Assembly: GCA_020632975.1 (NCBI GenBank)
Contig: JACKEL010000008.1
Coordinates: forward strand, 186,001-250,000
Source of the DNA: Myxococcales bacterium
GTDB lineage: Bacteria; Myxococcota_C; UBA6777
DNA length: 64,000 bases
Direction of reading: 5' to 3'
The stretch's first letter is position 1; every line of letters starts with the position of its first letter. The position numbers were made by a program, and so were the translations under genes. Under the pieces are notes generated by a model. It made no database searches. It was given only the letters and a program-made list of their open reading frames with translations, and had not been told where the DNA came from. Positions 10,401-18,922 of this stretch are shown here, piece by piece.

Positions 10401-11473
10401 CAATGTCAGGCAGCAGTGTCTACTACCGTTGGTTTTATGTTTCCAGTACTGACTTCCCCACACGTTTCCCAACCGCTGGTCCTGTGACATACTTCGTCAC
10501 AGACTCCGCAGGAACCAAGATCAGCAATGAGAACATCTACCAATTCATCTCCTCTAAAAATGATGGGTGGGGAACTTACAAGATCCCGTTGGATCTGTTG
10601 TTCCTTTCCGAAGGCCTCGCGGCTTACCCTGGCGAGAAAGTCACGGTTCGTCTCGCAGGTACTGGTTTCATCAAAGAAGACGCCCAAATGAACAAAGGCG
10701 AGATCCTCTTCGATGGAAAAGGTATCACGGACTTCACGGTGACAGCTCCAACGACGTCGAACTTCGGCTACGCAGAAGCCAAAGACATCGACATCGCGGG
10801 TAACGCTCGTGTGTTCCCTGTCCAGTTCAGCAACCCTGACAAGACCAAGACACGTAATTACTACTTCACGGTCCAAAGTCCTGGGATGCCGATCATCCGT
10901 AACTACAAGTTCGGAACCAGCTCGCTCAACTATGCTTACACTTCGGCCATCAAGCCCGAAGGCAAGCAAACCATCACCCTCTTGGGTGAAGGCTTCGACA
11001 AAACCAGCGGAACATTCTACTTCGCTGGCCGCGTCGTAAACGGTAAAGTTGACGATTTGGGTTCTGCGACAGCTGAGCTCGATACGCGTGACCTTCAACC
11101 TGGTCTCTACCCCTTCTGGTTTGTGACCGGCGGAAAGAGCACCAACACCATCTGGGTCAACGTAACGACGGGTGAAAAACCCACAACCACGACGCCGAAG
11201 TTCAAGATCTTTGGTCCGTTCTATCTCGACTCCAAAGGGCTCACTGGGATCACCTCGAACGTACGCTTTGTTGTCCAAGGTGATGATCTCTCCCCCAACA
11301 TCGATCTTGTCGTTGGGACCAAGAAAAGCAAGTTGATGTACTCAGGTTACAGCACCACTTACTTCTTGGCTGACATCGACCTGACCGGCGTGACCGCTGG
11401 TACCTACGATGTTTACCTCGAAGACACCAATGCTGGTTACACCTCCCCCAAACTGAGACTCACCATCGAGTAA
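7493..11473 (+). CDS. Giant PKD / IPT-TIG repeat lipoprotein (paralog 2)
   Basis: 1326-residue exported protein, a paralog of the gene before it. GTG start at 7493 with AGGAGGG five bases upstream; an ATG two codons later is the alternative. The signal peptide ends TAAC, a lipobox. Then comes the same Cys-rich motif (GEDCKTTQDC...C...C), two PKD-type domains (about residues 60-245, AGxxxxVxVGxxVxLDGS) and a series of IPT/TIG domains. Segments such as SVHPSKFFYGGK align with SVHPRRMFIGAK in paralog 1. The stretch about 9950-10560 uses a visibly different codon set (ATA, CGA, TCA, GTA) from the C-ending codons on either side and lacks the regular IPT pattern. It may have been exchanged. Role inferred as cell-surface binding or scaffolding. 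Confidence 0.85.
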   Translation: MNMRRTRLWMVFTLCLSVGISVVTAACGPPAPKNLGEDCKTTQDCNANLICNSGKCVDARLPSDTRKPTANAGNDKSVKVGEEVTLDGAASQSIEGKTLTYKWEIKTKPDGSTASLSAADQASTKLTPDKVGVYVVSLMVNDGKDSDPDEVTINVASSNRAPTANAGQNVRVEVGNKVDLDGSGSTDPDAGDKLTYTWEVFKKPDGSSASLSDSSSEKPSITPDKVGSYGIRLTVSDGALSASATVFIEAVINSPAPELTSLNPAGGATKTKVTVQINGKNFLFGLKLLFDKKEVSDYQFKGPDQLIAQFDLTSTPVGKYKVEITNPDTKTSNALDFDVVDGGTPTITKLSPELLITGQSLRLVVEGTNFLDGAKVVFNNQDLTTFFESDTKISASLTAPAPGEYEVKVINPDAKETPALKVVVSGVQAILNDLSLDRIGNDCQKETITVSGNNFQQGLSAELVDKADPSKTYAATTITVTSLTEVKLDFDFTKIPVGAYDVSIKNPDTPASKPLTFWVTEPPGTPEILSVHPSKFFYGGKVKVYVTGLNLDKSSSVVATGFTGKVSKAFNTVSYELEIDTTAVAMAGKLSFELTASCGRKSAAVEVEAIDEAKPEITRVDLGVFTGTAPTKAVIRGKGFGLAPAVTVNGTAVTPVTRVDSYTLEIPGATFTAAGDYKFIVENKGMQKSDEYTAKFISGNMPDPGMVITGNPSPTSSLFYWSGTGLRSDESPAGDPVILLFDLNGSPVCTTAGISTTDSASYSDAIYGSDNPPDCDTGAPPLPSGAYYVQIMKDDNGTKRYSNLFLFDPGGGSGPTTTETEYPLIRYANPSSFVNVTTTTITTRIYLYNGGSSSDVFDVYLNGQKLDTTVDANFLFARTSSSYFDLTISKPANDTAHNVQVAFAGKPEKSNVLQIHVDSTNKVRMKTNGISSSYEMVYDIDTPAGVDFEMYGDLIGDTGNKVSVGGTVESMSGSSVYYRWFYVSSTDFPTRFPTAGPVTYFVTDSAGTKISNENIYQFISSKNDGWGTYKIPLDLLFLSEGLAAYPGEKVTVRLAGTGFIKEDAQMNKGEILFDGKGITDFTVTAPTTSNFGYAEAKDIDIAGNARVFPVQFSNPDKTKTRNYYFTVQSPGMPIIRNYKFGTSSLNYAYTSAIKPEGKQTITLLGEGFDKTSGTFYFAGRVVNGKVDDLGSATAELDTRDLQPGLYPFWFVTGGKSTNTIWVNVTTGEKPTTTTPKFKIFGPFYLDSKGLTGITSNVRFVVQGDDLSPNIDLVVGTKKSKLMYSGYSTTYFLADIDLTGVTAGTYDVYLEDTNAGYTSPKLRLTIE

Positions 11474-11837
11474 GCAGTCCTCCCCTTCCCCTCCTTCTCT
11501 CTTTTCTCCCCAAAACATCACATCCGATGAACCTTTGCTCCCCATGGAGCAGTGCGTTCAACATCGACCGATAGCCCCATCCATCGCATCTTTTCTTGTT
11601 CTCTATCCATCGTATCTTTTCTTGGAGGCGCGATAGATAGAAGGAACATAATGGGCCATCCTCCGCACTCATCGAAGTGGACGCGCGATCCGTTCCCCCT
11701 GTATCCCCTCAACGCCCCCAAAGTCTTGCGACGCTCGTTGTTTTGTGCGATACATGGACCCGTCGCGCTTGCGTGCGTGTATCCCATCACCCCTTGAAGA
11801 TCGCCGAACCACGGCGCTTTTCACATGAGGAACTTTG
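11474..11837. other. Intergenic, no gene seen
   Basis: 364 bp with pyrimidine-rich sequence after the lipoprotein stop. A 20-base near-identical direct repeat (ATCCATCG, C or T, ATCTTTTCTTG) occurs at 11579-11598 and 11605-11624. No terminator with a T-run and no recognisable promoter was found. The open frames here resemble nothing known. Confidence 0.45.
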
Positions 11838-12749
11838 ATGACACGAATTGCTCACTTTTCTGATATCCATATCTCTTCGCCTGGGGCAACCATCGCGCGG
11901 CTCTGGCAAGGAAAACGCTTGCTTGGCGGGATGAATATGCTGCTCTTTCGCCGAAGAGAGTTGCAAAACACGCGACTGCCTTTGTTGCTCGAACATCTCG
12001 AAGCACAAAAGGTCGATCACGTCATTGCTTCGGGCGATTTCACCACCACAGCGATCAAAGCAGAGTACCAAGAAGCACGGCTCGCGCTCGATCCGCTGTT
12101 TCAGGCCCAGAAGATCACGACGATCCCTGGCAACCACGATATCTACACACCACGCGAAGCCAGAGAACGACGTTACGAACAATTTTTCGGCGATAGCCAC
12201 GGTCCCAGCGAGAGTTCCACGGGTTATCCCTTTGCCAAAGAGATCGACGACAACATCGCGATCATCGGTCTCAATAGCTGCGTCCCCACGGGTCTATCGG
12301 GTGCTTGGGGCATCCTTGATGATGAACAACTCCAACGACTCCCCGCCCTTTTGCAAAAGCACCAAGGACGCTTTCGCATCTTGGTGCTCCATCACTTTTT
12401 GCTCGATCGTCACGGATACCACGGGCTTCCACGACGTGGGCTGCGCAACCGAGATGCACTTTCTGCGATCCTGCAAAAAGAGGGATGCGAGTTGATCCTT
12501 CACGGACACGAACATGCCCGCTACCGCTACGAGATCCAAGGCCCCCACGGTCCCATCCCCGTACACAATCCAGGGCCAGCGACTTGTGTGAGTGCAGCTC
12601 GCCATCATCCCGGTGGTTACTTGATCTACGATATCCAAGATGGACAGATCAAAGGCATCGAAGGTTGTACGCTCTCGTTCCCTGAGGGACACATCGAAGA
12701 AGACAACAACTTCCCCAGCATCGATCCCATCGAAGGTTCCGCACTCTAG
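11838..12749 (+). CDS. Calcineurin-like metallophosphoesterase
   Basis: 303-residue soluble protein of the metallophosphoesterase superfamily, which hydrolyses phosphomono- or diesters at a two-metal centre. All signature blocks are in order: FSDIH (Asp9, His11), SGDF, PGNHD, LHH and LHGHEH near residue 225. Spacing and length resemble CpdA / cyclic-nucleotide phosphodiesterase-like members, but those motifs do not fix the substrate. ATG at 11838 follows TGAGGA; a TTG one codon earlier is less likely. The 3' end nearly meets the convergent gene that ends at 12765, leaving 15 bp. A cyclic-nucleotide-binding protein is encoded nearby (15254-16315), so cyclic-nucleotide turnover is possible but unproven. 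Confidence 0.85.
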   Translation: MTRIAHFSDIHISSPGATIARLWQGKRLLGGMNMLLFRRRELQNTRLPLLLEHLEAQKVDHVIASGDFTTTAIKAEYQEARLALDPLFQAQKITTIPGNHDIYTPREARERRYEQFFGDSHGPSESSTGYPFAKEIDDNIAIIGLNSCVPTGLSGAWGILDDEQLQRLPALLQKHQGRFRILVLHHFLLDRHGYHGLPRRGLRNRDALSAILQKEGCELILHGHEHARYRYEIQGPHGPIPVHNPGPATCVSAARHHPGGYLIYDIQDGQIKGIEGCTLSFPEGHIEEDNNFPSIDPIEGSAL

Positions 12750-12764
12750 GTACGCCCTGCCCTG

Positions 12765-13382
12765 TTATTCTTTCTTCCCATCAAGTTGATAAATCAGCAC
12801 CAAAGAGCTTTGGTACTCGACCTCCACCTTGGTCAGTCCGCCAGTCACAACAACGCGAGGCCCCACCCCGCCTTGAATCCCCAGCCACAGCGGGCCAAGC
12901 CGCCCCATAAACCAGATATCCAACAGCGAAGACTGCCGAAACAACAGAGGTTGCGCAAACTGCAACGCGACGGGCAAAGAAAGCTGAACGGAAAAAAGCA
13001 AACGCTCTAAGCGAAGATGGCCGCCCAACGCAGGGATCACAGAGACCTCAGCGAAAGGATTGCTCACAGGAAACCGAACACTGGCAGCAAGAAGCAGATC
13101 GATCTGCCACCCACGCGACTCGCCCCACAGAGGAATACGCGTCCCCATGGAACCACCGATGGCGGTATCCAAAGGCCGAAACTCCAAGCTTGCTCCCACC
13201 CGATCGAGGATCCATCCACCTACGGAGACTTCAGGAAATCCTGCAACAAACCCGACACTCTGGCCGCGCAAAGGCAAACGAAGATAAAGGGCGTCTGCTT
13301 GGGCATCTTGTGGAAGCGAGACCCAGACCACCAAGCACAGCACGAAAGAGCAACAGAAGCCCACAAGACGCTGAAACAACAT
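12765..13382 (-). CDS. Small exported envelope protein, unknown function
   Basis: 205 residues. I place the start at the ATG at 13382, because it is preceded by GGGAGA and begins a good signal peptide (MLFQRLVGF, then a hydrophobic stretch, cut near DAQA). The mature part alternates short hydrophobic segments and turns with many Gly, Leu and aromatic residues (GGWILDRVGASLEF, GPLWLGIQGGVG), the look of a small outer-membrane barrel of about eight strands. No family was recognised. It lies downstream of ahcY on the same strand with a gap of about 180 bp, so it may have its own promoter. Confidence 0.55.
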   Translation of the reverse strand: MLFQRLVGFCCSFVLCLVVWVSLPQDAQADALYLRLPLRGQSVGFVAGFPEVSVGGWILDRVGASLEFRPLDTAIGGSMGTRIPLWGESRGWQIDLLLAASVRFPVSNPFAEVSVIPALGGHLRLERLLFSVQLSLPVALQFAQPLLFRQSSLLDIWFMGRLGPLWLGIQGGVGPRVVVTGGLTKVEVEYQSSLVLIYQLDGKKE

Positions 13383-13560
13383 ACACTTCTCCCAGAAACA
13401 AACCATAGGAACAAGCTCCACCCTCATGACATGACAAGGGTGCGGATCTTGCGCAATGTACGATGAAGCGTACACCACACAAGCGCAACAAGGCAAACGG
13501 TATGGTGTGTTTGGGATGTGTTTTTATGCAGAAAAGAGATGGAGGGGTGGGAGGAAGGGA

Positions 13561-15009
13561 TTAATAGCGGTAATGATCGGGCTTGTAGGGGCCTTCGACA
13601 GCCACGCCGAGGTAGCCAGCTTGTTCTTCGCTGAGTTGGGTCAGCTTGCCGCCCAATTTTTCAACGTGGAGACGAGCCACTTCTTCATCGAGGCGTTTCG
13701 GCAAGACGTACACGCCGATCTCGTAGTCTTTTTGCGCGAGTTCGATCTGCGCAAGGACTTGGTTGCTGAAGGAGTTGGACATGACGAACGAGGGGTGGCC
13801 TGTTGCACAGCCGAGGTTCACGAGGCGACCTTCTGCGAGAAGGTACACAGCGTTACCACTGGGCATAACGTACTGGTCCACTTGGGGCTTGATGTTCACG
13901 TGCTTGACGTTGCCATCTGCTTGGAGTTCAGCCACTTGGATCTCGTTGTCAAAGTGACCGATGTTGCAGATGATCGCTTGATCTTTCATGTTGAGCATGT
14001 GATCGAGCGTGATGATGTCTTTGTTTCCAGTGGCGGTTACAAAGATGTCTGCTTGGGGAAGTGCTTCTTCCACGGTGGTGATCTCGAAACCTTCCATCAA
14101 TGCTTGCAAAGCACAGATGGGATCGACTTCAGAGACGAGGACGCGCGCACCATACTGACGCATGGACTGTGCACAACCTTTACCAACATCGCCGTAGCCG
14201 CAAACCATGACGACTTTACCAGCGATCATGACGTCCATAGCGCGCTTGAGACCGTCAGCCAAAGACTCACGGCAACCGTAGAGGTTGTCGAACTTCGACT
14301 TGGTCACAGAGTCGTTGACGTTGAATGCGGGGAAAAGCAGATCGCCTTTTTTCATACGTTGGTACAGACGGTTGACCCCGGTGGTGGTTTCTTCGGAAAC
14401 GCCACGCACTGCGGGAGCCACAGTTTGCCATCGCTTGGGCTCTTCGGGGATCAAAGAGAACATCAAACGAAGCAAGCACTGCTCTTCTTTGTTGTCGGTC
14501 GTGATGGGGGGAAGCTCTTTGGTCGCTTCGTACTTTTTCTCCATCTCCAAACCAAGGTGCAACCAAAGTGTTGCATCGCCACCATCGTCAACGATCAAGG
14601 TGGGGCCTTCGTTGTTGGGGAAACGGAAAGTTTGGTCCAAACACCACCAATACTCGTCAAGGTTCTCACCTTTCCAAGCAAAGACGGGGACGCCAGCAGC
14701 AGCGATTGCGGCAGCAGCGTGATCTTGGGTCGAGAAGATGTTGCAGCTTGCCCAACGAACATCTGCACCCAACGCAACCAAAGTCTCGATCAAGACTGCG
14801 GTTTGGATGGTCATGTGCAAAGAGCCCGTAATACGATGTCCTTTTAGGGGCTGTTGGGGACCATATTTTTCACGAATCGCCATCAGACCGGGCATTTCTT
14901 TTTCCGCGATCTCGATCTCTTTGCGACCCCAGTCGGCCAGCGAGATATCAGCGACTTTGTAGTCGTTGGCGACACCTGTTTTCTTTGCGATATTTGTATC
15001 CGGGCTCAT
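13561..15009 (-). CDS. ahcY: Adenosylhomocysteinase (SAH hydrolase)
   Basis: Splits S-adenosylhomocysteine into homocysteine and adenosine, with tightly bound NAD, to relieve product inhibition of methyltransferases. 482 residues from the ATG at 15009, which has GGAGT four bases upstream. Diagnostic blocks are present: SLHMTIQTAVL, FNVNDSVTKSKFDN, the Rossmann motif CGYGDVGKG and the conserved C-terminal end KPDHYRY, which closes the partner subunit's NAD site. Length and an insertion-containing N-terminal half match the long bacterial class. I looked upstream for an SAH riboswitch and saw no convincing consensus. A large open frame on the opposite strand is a coding shadow. Confidence 0.98.
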   Translation of the reverse strand: MSPDTNIAKKTGVANDYKVADISLADWGRKEIEIAEKEMPGLMAIREKYGPQQPLKGHRITGSLHMTIQTAVLIETLVALGADVRWASCNIFSTQDHAAAAIAAAGVPVFAWKGENLDEYWWCLDQTFRFPNNEGPTLIVDDGGDATLWLHLGLEMEKKYEATKELPPITTDNKEEQCLLRLMFSLIPEEPKRWQTVAPAVRGVSEETTTGVNRLYQRMKKGDLLFPAFNVNDSVTKSKFDNLYGCRESLADGLKRAMDVMIAGKVVMVCGYGDVGKGCAQSMRQYGARVLVSEVDPICALQALMEGFEITTVEEALPQADIFVTATGNKDIITLDHMLNMKDQAIICNIGHFDNEIQVAELQADGNVKHVNIKPQVDQYVMPSGNAVYLLAEGRLVNLGCATGHPSFVMSNSFSNQVLAQIELAQKDYEIGVYVLPKRLDEEVARLHVEKLGGKLTQLSEEQAGYLGVAVEGPYKPDHYRY

Positions 15010-15253
15010 CGGTACTCCTCGATGACAAAAAAAACCGCGTATCCGAGTGTTTAGTCGGGGCGGCACATCAAACAGATCCTCAAGCGATTCCAGAGATCTG
15101 CAAAAAGACTGCACATGCCTAACGGCACAGCCACAAAAAGTCAAGTCCTTGAAAAAAGCAAGCGTAGACAGCGCGACTCATCCCACAGAGCCATCCCTAC
15201 CCATCCCCGAAGTCCTACAAAGACCGTAGAAGCCCATGCATCCTTACGACCTG

Positions 15254-16315
15254 TCAAAATCCACCTGACATCATGCGCCAATTGAAGAGCTTGGCGTAGT
15301 TCTCTCGCAAACGCAGGGCCATCATCTTGCACAACGCCTGCAAGAACAAAGGATCGGTTTCCGCGATCCCATCATACGAATGCAGCAAGTGTTGGCGGAA
15401 AGCCAACAAGGTCAGCGGTCCTTCGTGTGCAAAGCAGTCTGCCGAACGCACCGCATTATCGGCCACAAGCGCCATCTCTCCAAAGAATTGCCCAGCGTGG
15501 AGGATCGCCAAGGCTTCTTCGCCAACCCCTTGGATCTTCTTACTGATCCGCGCCTCGCCTTGGAGGATGAAGTAAAGGGTGTCGCCAAAGTCGCCTTCGT
15601 GGAAAACCACAGAGCTTGCGGGGAGATGCATCTCTTCGCCGTGTGCAAACAAGATATCGATCTCAGAAGCCACAAGGCCGATTTCCTCGAAGACACGGCG
15701 CTTTTCGGAGTCGCGCATGTACTTTGCGATCACAGGCAAAGAACCCGAAGAAGTGGTACGAATCCCCTCTGGTGGCGCAAACCAAGCAGGTCGCGAGGGG
15801 GCTTTGGCGCGCGGAACCTCTGAAGCTGGCGCTGTATGGGTGTCTGCACCAAAGAACTTTTTCATTTGTTCGTTGGAACGCTGGATCTTGTCTGCAAGAG
15901 AACGCCAAAATCCCCGATACACCTGGCACGCAAAAGCTGGAGAGGAAAGACAGAGTTGGCGTAGAGGCTCATGCTCAATCGACCAAAGCTGCACCTCACT
16001 GCTGGCTTTGACCGCAGAAGGGTCCTCTTGGCCATCGATCATCGGCAACTCACCAAAGAGATCCCCAGCCCGCAAGCTCCCATAGTGCTGCTCACCAAAA
16101 GGTGTTGGTGCGTAGCTTTGCATCCAGCCTTGCAAAACGCCCGACAAAACAGAGGGCATCGAATGCATCTCTTGAAGGACGGTTTCTCCCGGATAAGTGG
16201 GAAAAGACAAGTGGTGCGAAAGCTGTTCCCAAACTGCCTCTGGCGCGCTCGCAAAGAGGGAAGCTGTTCGTGCTCGACGAAGTAACTCCTGTTTCCCTTC
16301 TGCAAATGGACTCAT
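15254..16315 (-). CDS. Tandem cyclic-nucleotide-binding domain protein
   Basis: 353 residues with two cNMP-binding (CAP-like) beta-barrels and no DNA-binding or catalytic domain. The N-terminal barrel (about residues 15-140) carries YGSLRAGDLFGELPMIDG. The C-terminal barrel (about 225-340) carries VVFHEGDFGDTLYFILQGEARI and HAGQFFGEMALV, with Arg in AVRSADC matching the phosphate-binding cassette. The linker is Pro/Ala rich. Start chosen at ATG 16315 because AGAGGG lies eight bases upstream; upstream ATGs at 16369 and 16387 are possible and would add an 18- or 24-residue tail. Likely a cAMP/cGMP-responsive regulatory subunit acting through protein contacts. It lies downstream of the ArsA pair on the same strand. 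Confidence 0.85.
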   Translation of the reverse strand: MSPFAEGKQELLRRARTASLFASAPEAVWEQLSHHLSFPTYPGETVLQEMHSMPSVLSGVLQGWMQSYAPTPFGEQHYGSLRAGDLFGELPMIDGQEDPSAVKASSEVQLWSIEHEPLRQLCLSSPAFACQVYRGFWRSLADKIQRSNEQMKKFFGADTHTAPASEVPRAKAPSRPAWFAPPEGIRTTSSGSLPVIAKYMRDSEKRRVFEEIGLVASEIDILFAHGEEMHLPASSVVFHEGDFGDTLYFILQGEARISKKIQGVGEEALAILHAGQFFGEMALVADNAVRSADCFAHEGPLTLLAFRQHLLHSYDGIAETDPLFLQALCKMMALRLRENYAKLFNWRMMSGGF

Positions 16316-16489
16316 CCAACTACCCTCTCGAACACCTCGAAGATCCGTATTCTTAGACAAACGAACCATAAGATTGGGACAGCCCATCCTACGCTCGGAA
16401 CCTTTGCGATAAGCACTTCAATGTCTGCGAGTATTCCCCGCAAACTTCAAGCAAGTCAAGTTTCCAAGACAAAAGCCTTCATGGAAACA

Positions 16490-17665
16490 TTAAGCTTCGT
16501 GATTCGGCAACCCAGGCAACAAAGCATCCACAAGCCGAAACAGTCCACGCAAGTCTTCGATATCTTCTCCCAAGTGGGGAGCGGCCAAGGTCCAAGAGTT
16601 TTTCCCTGCGAGATCGGCCAAGCGACGGTACAGATCAAGGTGTTGTTCTGACAGAGCATACTCATGCTCCGCAAGAGGCTCCAGCTTCTCAAAAGCGTCT
16701 TCCAACAACATCCCCAAACTTCCCCAAGATGCGCGCACACCAGCATCGATGTGCTTAAACGAATGTTTGGGGTGATCGGCCAACGAACGATTCAACAAGA
16801 AGCCCCCAAAAGGGATCTTGCGTTCCAACAAAACACGTTGGAAATACAAGGCTTCTTCGAGCGCCAAAGGATCAGGGCTGGTCACCAAGATGTGCGCAGC
16901 TTCTTGCGAAGCCAACACACGACGCACGGTGTCTGCGTGGTCTTGCAAGGTATCGAAGATGTGCAGCATCAAGCCCACAAACTCTTGCGTATCTGACAAA
17001 AAGCTCAGTCCCGCGACTTGCTCAAACGTCGAACTCAGCAGCTTTCTCGCACGATTCAAGAAAAAGCCTGAACTCTCATTGGGTGCAAAGACCCGCAAGA
17101 TCCGCGAGTCCAGAAAGCGCAGGATCTGATCGGGTGCATTGAGAAAGTCAATGGCGTTTCGAGAAGGCGGTGTATCAAGGATGATCAAGTCGTACTGACG
17201 GCGCGAATAGAACTGAAACAAGCTCTCTCCCGCCATATACTCTTGCATCCCCGCCACAAGGTGTCGTGTTGCTTGGTATATCCGCGTTTTGTAGATCCGC
17301 TCTGCGTGTTCTTGGGAAGGCGCCAAGGTGCGGATCATCTCATCAAAGATCGGGAAAGGTTGCACCATCCAAAAGTCCAGCGTCCCTTGGATGTCTTTTT
17401 GCTCGGGCACCAAACGAGCGATATCCACTTGTTGTGGCGTATCACTCTCCGCAGGCATACCCAAAGCATCCGCCAAACGCCGCGCGGGGTCGATCGTCAC
17501 GACCAAGGTCTTGCGACCCAACAAAGCCCCCGCAACGCCCAACGCTGCGGACGAAGTCGTCTTTCCAACCCCACCCGCACCACAACAAACCACGATACGT
17601 TTCTTTTCAAGTAAGCCACGCAGCTCATCACGCGCCGCGCCTTGCCTCAAATGTTCGTTTTGCAT
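16490..17665 (-). CDS. ArsA/Get3-type ATPase, second of a pair
   Basis: 391-residue P-loop ATPase of the ArsA/TRC40 branch of the SIMIBI class. The deviant Walker A is CGAGGVGKTTSSAA (about residues 28-41), followed by TIDPARRLADALG (the A-loop typical of ArsA). The switch II region reads LDTPPSRNAIDF, where canonical Get3/ArsA have DTAPTGH. I do not recognise the Cys triad that binds metalloid in E. coli ArsA, nor the paired CxxC of Get3. It begins 16 bp after its partner ends, so the two are almost certainly co-transcribed and may form a heterodimer equivalent to the two fused halves of ArsA. The cargo is unknown; with no arsB/arsR nearby, arsenite transport is unlikely. Confidence 0.85.
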   Translation of the reverse strand: MQNEHLRQGAARDELRGLLEKKRIVVCCGAGGVGKTTSSAALGVAGALLGRKTLVVTIDPARRLADALGMPAESDTPQQVDIARLVPEQKDIQGTLDFWMVQPFPIFDEMIRTLAPSQEHAERIYKTRIYQATRHLVAGMQEYMAGESLFQFYSRRQYDLIILDTPPSRNAIDFLNAPDQILRFLDSRILRVFAPNESSGFFLNRARKLLSSTFEQVAGLSFLSDTQEFVGLMLHIFDTLQDHADTVRRVLASQEAAHILVTSPDPLALEEALYFQRVLLERKIPFGGFLLNRSLADHPKHSFKHIDAGVRASWGSLGMLLEDAFEKLEPLAEHEYALSEQHLDLYRRLADLAGKNSWTLAAPHLGEDIEDLRGLFRLVDALLPGLPNHEA

Positions 17666-17681
17666 CGACTCTTCTGCTCTC

Positions 17682-18632
17682 TTAATGCCCCGACAACCAA
17701 GGCTCTTCTACAAAGATCTGCATCAACGCTGCCATACAAGCACCCGGTTGCTCGACCCACTGCTCATCCAAGGTCAACACAGGCACACTTCCGCCCTGCT
17801 CAAAACCTTGTTGGAGCCGATCTAAAGCCTCTCGCGCCCGCAAAACTCGACGCAAACTCCACTCCCCTAACACTTCCTGAGGATGCTCTGAGAAAAAGTC
17901 GAGCAACGCCTTGCGCTCGCTATCCTCAAAAGGGTCCTGCGGGATGCGATTGACCAAAACCCCCGCCACTGGAACACGATCCCGACGAAGCCCCTCCAAC
18001 AACTCAAACGTCTCAGAGACGGGCAAAGGCTCAGGCAGTGTAATCGCTACAGCACCCGTCACCTTGGGATCATAAAAGTAACTCTGCGCTTCCTCTATCG
18101 CCGCACGGATCGGCCCCCCTTGGAAGATCTGCAAAAACGGCTTGGGCAAAGATGTCAAAGCCAACGCATGACCCGTCGCAGGAAGATCCACCAAGACCAC
18201 GTCGTAATGACACTGCTGGGTCTTCGGATCTTTCCGAATGTACGGCAACATCCGATAGATCAACCCCAACTCCTGAAAGCCTGGGGCTGCCATTAAAAAT
18301 CGCGTCAAATACTTCGAATTCATCGCCGCTTGCGCCATCATCTTAAATGGCACTTGGTCGATCAAGAACTGTAGATGCCCTCCCCTCGGCGTCAATCGAG
18401 CACAAGAGATCTGTCGATTGATCACGTAAGGTTCGTCTTTGCGAAAAGCGTCTGGTCCCCCCAAAAGCTTGAGCAATGTCGAAGGCGACTCCAAGTCACG
18501 CTCCACATCCAACGCCAAAACGCGCTTCCCTTGCTTTGCTGCGACACGCGCCAACGCTGCTGTTATCGTGGTCTTACCCACGCCGCCTTTTCCTGTCACC
18601 ATGATTACACGGCGATCAAATAACTTCTCCAA
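17682..18632 (-). CDS. ArsA/Get3-type ATPase, first of a pair
   Basis: 316-residue P-loop ATPase. TTG start at 18632 preceded by AAGGA eight bases upstream; the nearest ATG is out of frame. Walker A is TGKGGVGKTTITAA (about residues 13-26), then LALDVERDLES in place of the usual VDTDPA. The switch II equivalent is VDLPATGHALAL, keeping the TGH of the family while the partner gene has lost it. This asymmetry suggests the two subunits have specialised. Later blocks (LPEPLPVSETFELL, VAGVLVNRI) match the ArsA family. First gene of the presumed operon with the gene ending at 16490, and divergent from comEC. Confidence 0.85.
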   Translation of the reverse strand: MEKLFDRRVIMVTGKGGVGKTTITAALARVAAKQGKRVLALDVERDLESPSTLLKLLGGPDAFRKDEPYVINRQISCARLTPRGGHLQFLIDQVPFKMMAQAAMNSKYLTRFLMAAPGFQELGLIYRMLPYIRKDPKTQQCHYDVVLVDLPATGHALALTSLPKPFLQIFQGGPIRAAIEEAQSYFYDPKVTGAVAITLPEPLPVSETFELLEGLRRDRVPVAGVLVNRIPQDPFEDSERKALLDFFSEHPQEVLGEWSLRRVLRAREALDRLQQGFEQGGSVPVLTLDEQWVEQPGACMAALMQIFVEEPWLSGH

Positions 18633-18922
18633 AGCTGCATTCCTTCTTCTTGTTGACCATTCCCAACACGCCGCATTCTTTTAACAAATCCCACCTACCC
18701 ACGCAAGGCCATCGTACCGCGTATTCTGTCGTTTCATCAAACAACATCTCGGTTTTCTTCTCTCCTTCTGCACTCTTTCTACATCTTTGGCTTTTTCTGC
18801 TTTTTCAAAAAAGCAATACAGACGCAAATCCTTCATATAAACAGCTCAAACATCCAACATTATCAAGGAATGTTTTTTGCCCTTGGGGTCGCTCACAAAA
18901 ACCAAAGAAAGGCAGGAGCCCC

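Noticed and set aside
13456..14847. 463-codon open frame on the plus strand
   Set aside because: Entirely antisense to ahcY, a very conserved gene. No ribosome site or recognisable domain; it is a shadow caused by codon bias.
15010..15253. SAH riboswitch before ahcY
   Set aside because: Searched by eye for the conserved GAGG-GCGCTGC core and its partner strand; no convincing match.
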